Shown here: positions 36,929 through 45,954 of the stretch, piece after piece
Position numbering within the stretch: the stretch's first letter is position 1
Layout: the number at the start of each line of letters is the position of its first letter
Source: Pseudoalteromonas luteoviolacea DSM 6061
GTDB taxonomy: Bacteria; Pseudomonadota; Gammaproteobacteria; Enterobacterales; Alteromonadaceae
Reading direction: 5' to 3'
Length of the DNA stretch: 64,000 nucleotides
Assembly (NCBI RefSeq): GCF_001625655.1
Contig: NZ_AUYB01000100.1
Span: 124,001 to 188,000 of the forward strand
Notes under the pieces: model-generated
Databases searched by the model: none
Seen by the model: only the letters and a program-made list of their open reading frames with translations
Told to the model about the DNA's origin: nothing
Made by a program: the position numbers and the translations under genes

Positions 36929-37650
36929 GAAGTGCCATCTATGTAGGGGATGTGAGGCATCGGCGCTACTCGGTATCTTCACATAATTTTAAGTACCCTA
37001 TGTATATGATGTGCATTGATTTGGATGAGGTAAACCGCCTAGATGGTATTCATCCTATGTTTGGTACTAAAGGCAAGAAGTTCCTCAAGTTTTGTCAAGA
37101 GGATTATCTAGCTGGTGGTGGTGCTTGTCTCAAGCAAAGGGCGCTGGAAAAGAGCAAAGAACTTGGTGTCGATGCAACAGGTAGCCGTATCTTGTTGATG
37201 GGTCAATGTCGGTGCTTGGGATATTATTTTAGCCCAGTTAATTTTTACTTCTTCTCCAATTCTGATGATGAATATACGCACATGATAGCTGAAGTGAGTA
37301 ATACCCCTTGGAACGAGCGACACTATTATCTTGTTCCATTGGGTGTAAAAGTGAACTTTAAAAAGACCTTTCACGTATCACCATTTATGAATTTAGATAT
37401 GGATTATCATTGGCATATAAAAGCGCCAACGCAGCATGCCTTTATCCATATTGAAAATAAAAATCAACGAGAACTTCTTTTTGATGCGACTTTAAGGTTG
37501 CAGCGTGTGCCCCTTGAGCGACACGCTGTTACAAAGTTGTTGAAGCGTTTTCCTGCGATGACGTTCACGATACTCAAAGGTATCTATTGGCAGGCTTTGA
37601 AGCTTTTTATCAAAAAGGTTCCTTTTATTGGTCATCCCGGAAGTTTGTAA
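36925..37650 (+). CDS. DUF1365 family protein
   Basis: 241 residues. It begins [20 protein letters not shown], the typical DUF1365 start, and has [18 protein letters not shown] and [15 protein letters not shown]. The biochemical function of the family is not known to me. It almost always accompanies an FAD oxidoreductase and a Cfa-like methyltransferase, as it does here. TTG start at 36925 overlapping the previous stop as TTGA, with AGGGG upstream. The cfa-like gene starts one base after its stop. Confidence 0.88.
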   Translation: MRSAIYVGDVRHRRYSVSSHNFKYPMYMMCIDLDEVNRLDGIHPMFGTKGKKFLKFCQEDYLAGGGACLKQRALEKSKELGVDATGSRILLMGQCRCLGYYFSPVNFYFFSNSDDEYTHMIAEVSNTPWNERHYYLVPLGVKVNFKKTFHVSPFMNLDMDYHWHIKAPTQHAFIHIENKNQRELLFDATLRLQRVPLERHAVTKLLKRFPAMTFTILKGIYWQALKLFIKKVPFIGHPGSL

Positions 37651-37651
37651 G

Positions 37652-38914
37652 ATGGAAAAAACGACGCAACAGTATAGTGACATAAGTGAAAGCTGGACTA
37701 GCAAAGTATGCAAAAAGATAGTGCTTGCTGCGCTAAATCAAATTACTTGGGGACATATCAGGCTTATTGACGGCACCCAAGGCTTCGATTTTGGAGAGCA
37801 AAACGGTGAGCATTCTGTCACTATCAATGTGCTTTCCCAGCAGATGTACTCTAAATTTGCCTTGGGCGGTAGTGTTGGAGCTGGAGAGTCATACATTCTC
37901 GGGTTTTGGGAGTGCTCTGATTTAACAAAGCTAATAGAGATCTTCGTTGTTAACCAAGACGTATTGGACCAGTTTGAAAAGAAGTTCGCATTAATATCTG
38001 GTTTCGCTAACAAATTGACGCATTTTAGAAATCGCAATACAAAAGCTGGTTCAAAAAAGAACATTGTTGCTCATTACGATTTAGGCAACGATCTGTACAG
38101 TGCGTTTTTGAGCGAAGAGATGCTTTATTCAAGTGCTGTGTATCCATCACATGATTCATCACTAGAAGAAGCGCAAAGTAACAAACTAAAGCAAATTTGT
38201 GAGCAAGTAGACCTCAAAGCAAGTGACCATGTTATTGAGATTGGCACAGGCTGGGGGGCATTTGCGATTTATGCTGCACAAAACTACGGGTGCAAGGTTA
38301 CGACAACTACTATCTCAGATGAACAGCATGCGTATGTTAAAGAGAAGATCTGTGAACTGGGGCTAGAAGGGCAGATAACGCTACTTAAAGACGACTACCG
38401 GGAGTTAAATGGACGGTTCGATAAGCTAGTCTCAATAGAAATGATTGAAGCAGTAGGGCATGATTATTTACGTGGCTTCTTTGAAAAGTGTAGTTCATTA
38501 CTCAAGCCCGAAGGTGTTATGTTGATTCAAGCTATCACCATTGCATGTCAGCGATACCAGCATTATTTGAAAAATTCTGACTTCATTCAGCAGTACATAT
38601 TCCCCGGAGGGTGTCTTCCTTCTGTCACTGAAATGAGCAAGCAAATATGTAACAACACAGATATGGTTGTTCACTCAATCAAAGATATTGGATTGCATTA
38701 TGCTAAAACGTTATTTGATTGGAGAGAGCGCTTTAATGAAGCTTGGCCATCGATAAATAATCAGAAGTTTGATCAACGTTTTTACCGCCTATGGGAATTT
38801 TACTTGTGTTACTGCGAAGGTGGATTTAAGCAAAGAGCGACCAGTGCAGTGCATCTTGTTGCAAGAAAGCCTAGGTATCTAAGTGATGATGAGAAAGTAT
38901 TCTGTAGTTATTAA
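37652..38914 (+). CDS. cfa: Cyclopropane-fatty-acid-synthase-like methyltransferase
   Basis: 420 residues from ATG 37652 (GGAAG eight bases upstream). The N-terminal acyl-binding domain is followed by a SAM domain: HYDLGNDLYSAFLSEEMLYS, IEIGTGWGAFAIYAAQ, SIEMIEAVGHDYLRGFF. The C-terminus keeps the active-site cysteine (C388) in YCEGGF. These enzymes add a methylene (or methyl) to unsaturated chains in membrane phospholipids. It may be a true cyclopropane synthase or a relative acting with the FAD protein and DUF1365 on an oxidised or diene chain. Singlet-oxygen regulons of Rhodobacter include a similar gene. Confidence 0.9.
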   Translation: MEKTTQQYSDISESWTSKVCKKIVLAALNQITWGHIRLIDGTQGFDFGEQNGEHSVTINVLSQQMYSKFALGGSVGAGESYILGFWECSDLTKLIEIFVVNQDVLDQFEKKFALISGFANKLTHFRNRNTKAGSKKNIVAHYDLGNDLYSAFLSEEMLYSSAVYPSHDSSLEEAQSNKLKQICEQVDLKASDHVIEIGTGWGAFAIYAAQNYGCKVTTTTISDEQHAYVKEKICELGLEGQITLLKDDYRELNGRFDKLVSIEMIEAVGHDYLRGFFEKCSSLLKPEGVMLIQAITIACQRYQHYLKNSDFIQQYIFPGGCLPSVTEMSKQICNNTDMVVHSIKDIGLHYAKTLFDWRERFNEAWPSINNQKFDQRFYRLWEFYLCYCEGGFKQRATSAVHLVARKPRYLSDDEKVFCSY

Positions 38915-39419
38915 TTTTGCCCTATTTCAAGCGGCTTGGTTTGCTGTTTTCTTTTTACAGGAGCAGGGGATGTTAGTCGTTGCTTTGGCTATTTCTTGCA
39001 TGGTTGCTTTGAGCCCAGATAAAAAAAATGATTGTAGGTTTGTGCTAATTGGCCTAGTTGTCGCCGTTTCTATAGAGGCAGTCGCGAGTGGGTTAGGGAT
39101 CATTCGATATGAGGGCGGGTGGATTCCTGTTTGGCTGATTTTTTTATGGGCAGCGTTGTTATTCAGTTTTAGAGAATCTCTTGCGAAACTATTTGTTCTG
39201 ACGTTGCCAACTAGGCTACTACTAGTTTGGTTAGGGGCTCCGGGAAGCTACTATGCTGGTCAACAAGTGGGTTTGTTGTTAACAATCGAACCTGTGTGGT
39301 TGTTCTGGGTTTCTTATGGGGGCCTTTGGTTCTGTGGTTTTGAAGTGTTAAGGTGGCTTGATAAACACCCCAAAATCAGACGGGAAATAGGTACATCTGA
39401 GTTGGTTCGTACCCATTAA
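38886..39419 (+). CDS. DUF2878 family membrane protein
   Basis: 177 residues with four to five hydrophobic segments (for example VINFALFQAAWFAVFFLQ, VALAISCMVAL, WLIFLWAALLFSF). The segment GYEGGW-like IIRYEGGWIPVWLIFLW and GAPGSYYAGQQVGLL fit DUF2878, which is often the last gene of photolyase/Cfa operons. Start codons GTG 38883, ATG 38886 and ATG 38889 are all possible; 38886 is ten bases from AGG. It overlaps the methyltransferase gene by 29 bases. Function unknown; probably a membrane partner of the lipid-modifying enzymes. Confidence 0.75.
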   Translation: MMRKYSVVINFALFQAAWFAVFFLQEQGMLVVALAISCMVALSPDKKNDCRFVLIGLVVAVSIEAVASGLGIIRYEGGWIPVWLIFLWAALLFSFRESLAKLFVLTLPTRLLLVWLGAPGSYYAGQQVGLLLTIEPVWLFWVSYGGLWFCGFEVLRWLDKHPKIRREIGTSELVRTH

Positions 39420-39554
39420 TGCTAAATGCGCGCAATATAAGGACAATTAGAGCGAAATATTTAAGTTATAAGCGAATTTGCACTTGCACAAAGGGCAAAA
39501 ATGGATAAACATAGAATTCGCTCCGGCAGAAAATAAAAATATAGGAATTAAATA

Positions 39555-39830
39555 ATGAACAAAGCTCAACTAGTTGAAAAGATAGCGAACGACGCTGATA
39601 TCTCTAAAACGGCAGCTGGCCGTGCATTAGATGCTTTAACTAGTGCTGTAACTGAAGCTCTAAAAGAAGGTGACTCAGTAGCACTAGTTGGTTTTGGTAC
39701 TTTCTCTGTAAAAGAGCGTGCAGCACGTACTGGTCGTAACCCTCAAACAGGTGATGAGATCCAAATCCCAGCAGCAAATATCCCAACATTTAAAGCTGGT
39801 AAAGGTCTAAAAGATCAAGTGAACCTTTAA
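39555..39830 (+). CDS. hupB: DNA-binding protein HU (beta type)
   Basis: 91 residues, standard HU length. It begins [20 protein letters not shown] and has the DNA-wrapping arm [20 protein letters not shown] with the intercalating proline in RNPQTG. HU compacts and bends the chromosome and affects replication and transcription. A single-copy gene with AGGAAT ribosome site. It is followed by two hairpins, the second a good terminator shared with ilvH. Alpha or beta subtype is uncertain. Confidence 0.95.
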   Translation: MNKAQLVEKIANDADISKTAAGRALDALTSAVTEALKEGDSVALVGFGTFSVKERAARTGRNPQTGDEIQIPAANIPTFKAGKGLKDQVNL

Positions 39831-39846
39831 TAAGGTGATATAAAAG

Positions 39847-39905
39847 CGCCACAAAAAATGTGGCGGTGTAGATTAAAAAAAGAGAGTTTATAACTCTCTT
39901 TTTTG
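39847..39905. terminator. Hairpin plus bidirectional terminator between hupB and ilvH
   Basis: First hairpin: CGCCACA and TGTGGCG (39847-39865) with an A-rich loop. Second: A-run, GAGAGTT-TAT-AACTCTC, T-run (39875-39905), symmetric, so it can end both hupB (plus) and ilvIH (minus). The second is the stronger terminator. Confidence 0.9.
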
Positions 39906-39909
39906 TTTT

Positions 39910-40407
39910 TTAATTTCTGAGAGCTTTATCTCCGCGACCTATCCCAGCAGATCCAGAACGCACCACTTCAATCAAATCACTTTCATGGCACAACATCTTT
40001 AAAAAGTTTTCAATTTTGTCACTACTGCTGGTCATTTGAATAGTGTAACTTTGTTTTCCCATATCAATTATGGTGCCACCAAAGACATCGCTTACTCTGG
40101 TTATTGCTGCCCTTGTGGTTTCATTTCGAGCATACACCTTAACCATTAGTAGTTCTCGCTCTACGTGACTAATCTCCGTTAAGTCTAAAACTTTCAATAC
40201 GTCCACAAGCTTGTTAACTTGTTTGGTAATTTGCTCTACAACGCGGTCATCACCATGTGTCGTGATAGTAATGCGTGACAGAGTCTTGTCGTCTGTCGTT
40301 CCTACCGTTAAGCTATCAATGTTGTAAGCCCGTTGTGAGAATAACCCTACGATTCTTGATAGGGAACCTGGTTCGTTTTCTAATAGGATTGCCAAGATAC
40401 GCTTCAT
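39910..40407 (-). CDS. ilvH: Acetolactate synthase III small (regulatory) subunit
   Basis: 165 residues from ATG 40407, overlapping the ilvI stop as TAATG. An alternative upstream start would add nine residues inside ilvI. ACT domain: RILAILLENEPGSLSRIVGL with the valine-binding NEPGSLSR loop, then the C-terminal domain with GGTIIDMGKQSYTIQ. It makes the enzyme sensitive to valine and activates the large subunit. Length and sequence fit IlvH of AHAS III rather than the shorter IlvN or IlvM. Confidence 0.95.
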   Translation of the reverse strand: MKRILAILLENEPGSLSRIVGLFSQRAYNIDSLTVGTTDDKTLSRITITTHGDDRVVEQITKQVNKLVDVLKVLDLTEISHVERELLMVKVYARNETTRAAITRVSDVFGGTIIDMGKQSYTIQMTSSSDKIENFLKMLCHESDLIEVVRSGSAGIGRGDKALRN

Positions 40408-42128
40408 TATGCTTTTACTCCCTTTTTCAACCACATCTCATCGATAGCACCATGCTTAATTTGCATCGGATAAACATGCTCTTTTTCGTCTACTCGAATA
40501 TCTAGGAAAACTAGTCGATCGTTTATTGAAAAAGCCCTTTGTAGTGCTTCGTCTAACTCATCTGGATGGTCAACCCGTATTCCTACGTGACCATAGCTCT
40601 CAGCTAAAGCAACGAAATCCGGTAGTGATTCCATATATGAACTTGAGTGTCGTCCATCGTACAGCATATCCTGCCATTGTCTTACCATTCCTAAAGAGCG
40701 GTTGTTCAATGAAACCACCTTTACATTTAAGCCGTATTGTAAGCATGTAGACAGCTCTTGGATGTTCATTTGAATAGAACCGTCACCAGTGACACAAACA
40801 ACCTCCTCAGAAGGGAAAGCGACTTTTACGCCCATCGCGGCTGGAAGACCAAAGCCCATGGTGCCGAGTCCGCCAGAGTTGATCCACTGCCTTGGCTTTT
40901 TAAAAGGGTAGTACTGCGCAGCAAACATCTGGTGTTGACCAACATCAGAAGTAACATATGCATCGCCTTTGGTAATCTCATATAGTTTTTGAATAACTGT
41001 TTGCGGCTTCAACTTGTCAGTCTCAGTATCAAAGCCCAAACAATTCTGAGCGCGCCAACTTGTGATTTGATTCCACCAAACTTCTTGCGCACCGCGGTCG
41101 ATACCGATGTTGCTGTTATTTGCGCTGTGCAAAATTTGATCAATGACTGTATCTAAACAACCAACCACAGGGATATGTGCTTGTATTGTTTTTGAAATGG
41201 ATGTTGGGTCAACATCTACATGGACGATTTTTGCATTTGGGCAAAATTTACTTACGTTATTTGTAACTCGATCATCAAATCTCGCACCTAGGGCCAATAT
41301 TACGTCTGCATTAGCCATGGCTTTGTTTGCTTCAAGAGAGCCGTGCATACCGAGCATACCAATAAAGTTCGGATGATTCCCGCTTATGCCTCCTAAGCCC
41401 ATTAGCGTGTTAGTAATGGGAGCATTTAGCTTTTCTACAAGTTCTGTTAGCTTGTCTGAGGTATTAGAAAGGATAATTCCACCACCAGAATAAATTACCA
41501 GCTTTTTAGCGCTTAGAATTGCCTCAACGGCCTTTTTAATTTGTTTTGAATGGCCTTTAGTATTCGGGTTGTAAGTACGCATCTCAAGCTGCTTTGGCAT
41601 TTCATACTTAAACTTGAGTTGCGGGTTTAACACGTCTTTTGGTAACTCTACAACGACAGGTCCTGGCCGGCCTGAGCCAGCTAAATAAAAGGCTTTTGCT
41701 AAGATTGAGGGAATATCTTCGGCATTTCGACAATTGAAACTGTGCTTCACAATAGGCCGCGAGCAGCCAACAATATCTGTTTCTTGAAAAGCGTCATCGC
41801 CTATCAGGTTTGAAGGAACTTGGCCCGATAGCACGACCATAGGGATAGAGTCCATATACGCTGTGGCAATACCAGTTATACAGTTTGTTGCCCCCGGTCC
41901 AGACGTAGCAAGCACAACACCGGTTTTTCCTGTAGCACGAGAATATCCGTCAGCCATATGGGTGGCAGCTTGTTCATGACGAACTAGTACATGTTCAATA
42001 TCTGATTGCTCGAAAAGTGCATCATAAAGGTCCAACACTGAACCACCAGGGTAACCGAAAATGAATTGTACATCTAAATCTTTTAGCGCCTTTACAACTA
42101 ACTCGGAGCCATTATATTGCTCATTCAT
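40407..42128 (-). CDS. ilvI: Acetolactate synthase III large (catalytic) subunit
   Basis: 573 residues, as E. coli IlvI (574). It joins two pyruvates (or pyruvate and 2-oxobutyrate) in the first common step of valine, leucine and isoleucine synthesis. Key features: [19 protein letters not shown] with the catalytic glutamate, the FAD region [15 protein letters not shown], and the thiamine-diphosphate motif [15 protein letters not shown] through [12 protein letters not shown]. Start ATG at 42128. Upstream lies a full attenuator, so the gene is probably controlled by supply of charged Val/Leu tRNA. Confidence 0.97.
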   Translation of the reverse strand: MNEQYNGSELVVKALKDLDVQFIFGYPGGSVLDLYDALFEQSDIEHVLVRHEQAATHMADGYSRATGKTGVVLATSGPGATNCITGIATAYMDSIPMVVLSGQVPSNLIGDDAFQETDIVGCSRPIVKHSFNCRNAEDIPSILAKAFYLAGSGRPGPVVVELPKDVLNPQLKFKYEMPKQLEMRTYNPNTKGHSKQIKKAVEAILSAKKLVIYSGGGIILSNTSDKLTELVEKLNAPITNTLMGLGGISGNHPNFIGMLGMHGSLEANKAMANADVILALGARFDDRVTNNVSKFCPNAKIVHVDVDPTSISKTIQAHIPVVGCLDTVIDQILHSANNSNIGIDRGAQEVWWNQITSWRAQNCLGFDTETDKLKPQTVIQKLYEITKGDAYVTSDVGQHQMFAAQYYPFKKPRQWINSGGLGTMGFGLPAAMGVKVAFPSEEVVCVTGDGSIQMNIQELSTCLQYGLNVKVVSLNNRSLGMVRQWQDMLYDGRHSSSYMESLPDFVALAESYGHVGIRVDHPDELDEALQRAFSINDRLVFLDIRVDEKEHVYPMQIKHGAIDEMWLKKGVKA

Positions 42129-42162
42129 TACCTCATTCCTCAGTCAAATAAAATTTTGGCAT

Positions 42163-42187
42163 AAAAAAACCCCGCAAATGGCGGGGT
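42163..42187 (-). terminator. Attenuator terminator of ilvIH
   Basis: On the minus strand the stem CCCCGC / GCGGGG with a short loop is followed by seven T. It lies between the leader peptide and ilvI. A run GGGG just after the leader-peptide stop can pair with the CCCC of this stem and give an alternative antiterminator (inference by eye). Confidence 0.85.
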
Positions 42188-42215
42188 CGATGAAAGCGTT
42201 CACTCACACAGGCCC

Positions 42216-42275
42216 CTATGGACTTTTAACCAAGACCACCACGAGGACTAGCTGTGCGAGTTTTGTAAACGTCAT
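42216..42275 (-). CDS. ilvIH leader peptide (Val/Leu-rich)
   Basis: A 19-residue frame: MTFTKLAQLVLVVVLVKSP, then TAG. Residues 9-16 are all leucine or valine (three Leu, five Val). This is the mark of a branched-chain amino-acid attenuation leader: shortage of charged Val or Leu tRNA stalls the ribosome there and prevents the following terminator. It starts about 28 bases from the predicted transcription start. The ribosome site is weak (AGAAAAGAA), as in many leaders. Conserved in pattern with ilvB and ilvG leaders of enterics, but E. coli ilvIH itself has no such leader. Confidence 0.9.
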   Translation of the reverse strand: MTFTKLAQLVLVVVLVKSP

Positions 42276-42309
42276 TTCTTTTCTACTTAAATAATCTAAA
42301 CACCCGTTC

Positions 42310-42338
42310 ATTTAAAGGCCAATTTGGTTTTCTGTCAA
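42310..42338 (-). promoter_or_regulatory. Sigma-70 promoter of the ilv leader
   Basis: On the minus strand: TTGACA (42338-42333), a 17-base spacer, then TTAAAT (42315-42310). The -35 is a perfect match and the -10 matches four of six. The predicted start near 42303 is about 28 bases before the leader peptide. Confidence 0.8.
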
Positions 42339-42568
42339 GGAATGATGCGGTGAATATGCATAATATATCTATTATTTTCGTTGATAAATTTGAAAGGTAG
42401 TATTTCATTTTTCAAAAATAACCATTTTTGAATAATAAAGCCTTGAAGTTTAATGTGAATATCACAATAAAATTAAAAGAGAGTGACGCAAAAAGTTACG
42501 GTAAGAAATAGTTAAGTATGTAATTGGTGTATATAGAGATATTTTGAGCTGGAGAGTAAGGATAGTGA

Positions 42569-42594
42569 AGCGAATAGCGGGGGTGCTATTCGCT
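42569..42594. other. Strong hairpin after isocitrate dehydrogenase gene
   Basis: Perfect 10-base arms AGCGAATAGC and GCTATTCGCT around a six-base loop (GGGGGT), 11 bases past the stop codon. On the minus strand it is followed by TCACTATCC, not a T run, so it looks like an RNA-stabilising 3' hairpin or a factor-dependent stop rather than an intrinsic terminator. Confidence 0.6.
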
Positions 42595-42605
42595 CTATAC
42601 GCTAA

Positions 42606-43613
42606 TTAAAGGCGCTCAATCACAGCCTGAGTGAAATCAGTAGTACCGTGGTTACCACCTAGGTCACGTGTAGTACGATCGCCAGATTTAATTACTTCAG
42701 CAACAGCGCTGCGGATACGCTCAGCTGTTTCACCCATGTCTAGGTACTCAAGCATTTGAATTGAAGCTAGAATCACTGAAGTTGGGTTTGCTAGGTTTTT
42801 GCCTGCGATGTCAGGTGCACTACCGTGCACAGCTTCGAAAATTGCTGCGTTTTCACCAATGTTAGCACCAGGCGCCATACCTAAACCACCTACTAGACCT
42901 GCACACAGATCAGAGATGATATCGCCAAATAGGTTTGTTGTTACAACAACATCAAACTCATCAGGGTTCATTACCAGTTTCATACAAGTAGCATCAACAA
43001 TCATTTCTGCTGATTCGATGTCTGGGTAACGCTCGCCAACCTCGCGTGCTACTTTCAAGAATAGACCTGAAGTTGACTTAAGGATGTTTGCTTTGTGCAC
43101 AGCTGTAACTTTTTTACGACCTTCACGTTGAGCAAGTTCGTATGCGAAAGTTACGATTTTCTCTGCGCCTTCACGTGTGATCTTTGACATTGCTTCAGCT
43201 TCTGTACCATCTTCAGAAGTTACTTGTCCAAGACCTGAGTACATACCTTGTGTGTTTTCACGTACAGTGATGATATCAATGTCATCATAGCGTGCTTGTG
43301 TACCTTCGAAAGACTTAACTGGGCGTACGTTAGCGTATAAGCCAAACTGCTTTCTAAGTGTTACGTTGATTGAAGTAAAACCTTCACCAACAGGCGTAGT
43401 TAAAGGACCTTTTAATGTAAGCTTGTTACGCTCAATTGCTTCAAGAGTCGCAGGTGGAAGTAGTTCACCTGTTTTTTCTAAGGCTGCAAGACCTGCATCT
43501 ACGTATTCGTATTCAAAGTCACAACCAGCTGCATTTAAGATTTCAATTGCTGAATCAATAATGCTTGGACCAATACCGTCGCCTCGAATAACAGTAACTG
43601 TTTGCTTAGCCAT
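42606..43613 (-). CDS. NAD-type isocitrate dehydrogenase
   Basis: 335 residues, the short monomer family of beta-decarboxylating dehydrogenases. It converts isocitrate to 2-oxoglutarate in the citric-acid cycle. Substrate site: the serine in KSTSGLFLKVARE and R-x-NTQGMYSGLG. Cofactor: HGSAPDIAGKNLANPTS has Asp where NADP enzymes have Lys/Tyr, so NAD is preferred. Metal-binding aspartates are in TTNLFGDIISDLCAG. The family also includes 3-isopropylmalate and homoisocitrate dehydrogenases, but the substrate motif fits isocitrate. Stands as a single gene. Confidence 0.87.
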   Translation of the reverse strand: MAKQTVTVIRGDGIGPSIIDSAIEILNAAGCDFEYEYVDAGLAALEKTGELLPPATLEAIERNKLTLKGPLTTPVGEGFTSINVTLRKQFGLYANVRPVKSFEGTQARYDDIDIITVRENTQGMYSGLGQVTSEDGTEAEAMSKITREGAEKIVTFAYELAQREGRKKVTAVHKANILKSTSGLFLKVAREVGERYPDIESAEMIVDATCMKLVMNPDEFDVVVTTNLFGDIISDLCAGLVGGLGMAPGANIGENAAIFEAVHGSAPDIAGKNLANPTSVILASIQMLEYLDMGETAERIRSAVAEVIKSGDRTTRDLGGNHGTTDFTQAVIERL

Positions 43614-43814
43614 TTAGTTTTCCTTTATCAAAATAAATTATACACACCTAATTAAAGGACCACTTTATTGTAGTCAATGAAATAAAAAGTGTGTTGTCGC
43701 TTGAAAAATTAAGCGCGTTTTATAGCAATTTATTCATACTTATTCCAGCAAGGAATGAAAAAACGGCATAAATTGAACTTATGTTTGTTATATCCTATAT
43801 TTATAGAATAAATA

Positions 43815-45503
43815 TTATTCAATTATATTGTGTAAAGATAGCGCTAAAAGCGCATCATGTACTTCAGCAATGTTTTTCCAGCCAAATTTTATCGCTTGTT
43901 CTTCTAGAATTGTTTTTTGCCATGCAGTCGCTTCAAATGCTGCGCTACTCCATTGCATAGAGAGTACTTTAACAGCAACAAAGGTTTTCGCTTTGCCACT
44001 TAGCTGGTTATGTTTCTCTTTCTCAGAGTTTTGAAATGCTTGGTGTGCAGGGCTATCTCCAAAGTGTGAGTCAAAGTATGTTTGTAGCTTTTGTTCATCA
44101 AATGTTTGAAACCCAAATAGCCTAGAAAGCGAGTAGGGTTTAGTATCATCTAATTGCTCATCGGTACATGTGAAGCGCTTAATGTCAATATCATGGTGTT
44201 TTAACATAAAAGCAATGACGGCACTGACAGGGGAGAGAATATTCTCATACTCTTGGCCATATGCGCGCTTAATGAGCGTCGCTAAAACCAGGGAAATTTG
44301 CTGATATTTGTGCCATACATCCTGAGCAAACGGGTGTCTCAACTGTGAAATGACCTGCTCAATAAGAACACGTTGACACAAAAGTGTCGCTGTATCTAAC
44401 CCAACCATTGTGAGGCTATGGCGAATATTTGCGCCTTTTTGAGCTTCTCTATTATAGAGTTTTGCAGCCTGTGTTAAAGCTTCTTCAATATGAGGGAAAG
44501 GGGCGATGGTTTTTTCAATTGCCCTGAAACTTCCAAAGCTACCTTTATTGAGCTTTTCTATTACTTCAAATGTACTGTCAAAGTTAGACTCGCTTGACTG
44601 TATACTTGGTAGCTCAATATGGCTCCACACTTTGTAGAGTAATTGTTTGTCAGAAGTCGAGATTTGATTAAAGCTGAAACGGTAGGGTTTCTTAGTTTTG
44701 ATTAATTTGGTGAGCTTGTTATTTTCCAAAGTACATAAGACTTGTTGCTCTGCTTTGAGAAGAAGCACCGCTGTGGTGCCCTCGTAATTTGTCGAGGACC
44801 CCACAGGTAAGAGGCTAAATTGCTCAACCAGCTTGTACAAAGAAACTCTCACAAACTCGTCAGTGTTTGTCAAATAAAGCCTTTTAATGCATAGGCTTAG
44901 CGCATTGTTTTTACATCCTTTTTTTGCTACAGCAAAGGCGACAATTTGGGCAATAGCAACTATTAGGGTCGTATTATCATATAAAGGTGTTGCATTTTTG
45001 CTTCTTAAGGTTTCGCAATATGGCTGTAGCCTTGCTAGCATGCGTGTAGCTTGTTTATTTACCGAGCCACCATGCTCAAGCACTTTAACTGCCAGCTGAT
45101 ACCTGAGTTTCCAAAGCTTTTTGCCTTGCTCTGTCAGAGATAAACTTTTCTGAAGTTTGTCATTTTCATTTTTAACACAGATAAAACTGGCGATACAGGC
45201 GACTAAAAGTTCTTGTTGTATCTTTGCTGAATATCCATGCCCTTCAGACATAATACAAACGAGTACACACTTTTTGACTACAAGGTTTGTTGTAGGAGAA
45301 TATTCATCAAAATAAAAAGACAGATAGCTGTGAAGAGCATTAGGGGCAAGCCGGTAAGTTTCGCGATATAACTGAGCTAGTTGTGCCAAAGTTGGGAAAA
45401 TACTGGGCCATTTATTTTTATTATAATAAAGCCTAAGAACAATTTCCGTTTTTTGAATAAGCTCAAATAGTTGTTTGGATATCTCTTGATTAGTTTGTGA
45501 CAT
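43815..45503 (-). CDS. Large hypothetical protein with HDOD-like C-terminal region
   Basis: 562 residues, no signal peptide or membrane segment; alpha-helical character throughout. I do not recognise a family for the first 300 residues. From about 320 to 470 there is a pattern similar to HDOD domains: PHIEEALTQAAKLYNREAQK, GANIRHSLTMVGLDTATLL, then VWHKYQQISLVLATLIKRAYG. The match is by pattern only. HDOD proteins are usually signalling adaptors without known enzyme activity. It overlaps the DUF3192 gene by 14 bases. Function unknown. Confidence 0.6.
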   Translation of the reverse strand: MSQTNQEISKQLFELIQKTEIVLRLYYNKNKWPSIFPTLAQLAQLYRETYRLAPNALHSYLSFYFDEYSPTTNLVVKKCVLVCIMSEGHGYSAKIQQELLVACIASFICVKNENDKLQKSLSLTEQGKKLWKLRYQLAVKVLEHGGSVNKQATRMLARLQPYCETLRSKNATPLYDNTTLIVAIAQIVAFAVAKKGCKNNALSLCIKRLYLTNTDEFVRVSLYKLVEQFSLLPVGSSTNYEGTTAVLLLKAEQQVLCTLENNKLTKLIKTKKPYRFSFNQISTSDKQLLYKVWSHIELPSIQSSESNFDSTFEVIEKLNKGSFGSFRAIEKTIAPFPHIEEALTQAAKLYNREAQKGANIRHSLTMVGLDTATLLCQRVLIEQVISQLRHPFAQDVWHKYQQISLVLATLIKRAYGQEYENILSPVSAVIAFMLKHHDIDIKRFTCTDEQLDDTKPYSLSRLFGFQTFDEQKLQTYFDSHFGDSPAHQAFQNSEKEKHNQLSGKAKTFVAVKVLSMQWSSAAFEATAWQKTILEEQAIKFGWKNIAEVHDALLALSLHNIIE

Positions 45504-45888
45504 TATTTAGTGCTTTCTCATACGCTACAATGGCACCGGCTCCCCACAAAATAAGTTGGCCATTTTTAAATAGCATTCCGGTGCATTCGTCTTGTGTCGT
45601 TATTCCATCTGGTTTCATTAATTGCGTTCGGTAAAAAACTATTTGGTAGACATATTCTTTGTCGGATTTAACATAAGTTAAATCTGGACTGCCTAAGTTA
45701 TCTAATACCGTATCAAGCTCCATTTCGGCGTTCGGTTTAAGTTTACTTATAAACCGCTTATTGAATGCTTCTCTATCTTTCCACGCCATGGCTCTAGGGT
45801 CATCTTTATAGAAGTTGATGACAAGAAAGACGATTCCAGCATAAACAGCCAAGCCGAGAAAAATATATTGTAGAACTTTTTTTATCAT
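45490..45888 (-). CDS. DUF3192 family small membrane protein
   Basis: 132 residues from ATG 45888 (AGGTG six bases upstream). An N-terminal membrane anchor (VLQYIFLGLAVYAGIVFLVI) is followed by FYKDDPRAMAWKDREAFN, the DUF3192 core LGSPDLTYVKSDKEYVYQIV and DGITTQDECTGMLFKNGQLI. The fold resembles BamE/SmpA-type lipoprotein domains, so an envelope role is plausible but unproven. The periplasmic body would face the periplasm. Overlaps the large hypothetical gene. Confidence 0.8.
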   Translation of the reverse strand: MIKKVLQYIFLGLAVYAGIVFLVINFYKDDPRAMAWKDREAFNKRFISKLKPNAEMELDTVLDNLGSPDLTYVKSDKEYVYQIVFYRTQLMKPDGITTQDECTGMLFKNGQLILWGAGAIVAYEKALNNVTN

Positions 45889-45954
45889 GTACGTCACCTG
45901 AGAACAGCCCGGTTAGCCTAGCCCAAGCGCTAAGCCAGAACAAGTGATTTGCGT

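Larger units (their letters stand above)
42276..42605. other. 330-base region upstream of the ilv leader
   Basis: It holds the ilv promoter (42310-42338) and, near the end of the isocitrate dehydrogenase gene, a strong hairpin at 42569-42594 (listed separately). The middle (about 42340-42560) is AT-rich with no gene visible. Confidence 0.6.

Noticed and set aside
42061..42294. Plus-strand frame over the ilv leader region
   Set aside because: Antisense to ilvI, the attenuator and the leader peptide; composition is that of a shadow frame.
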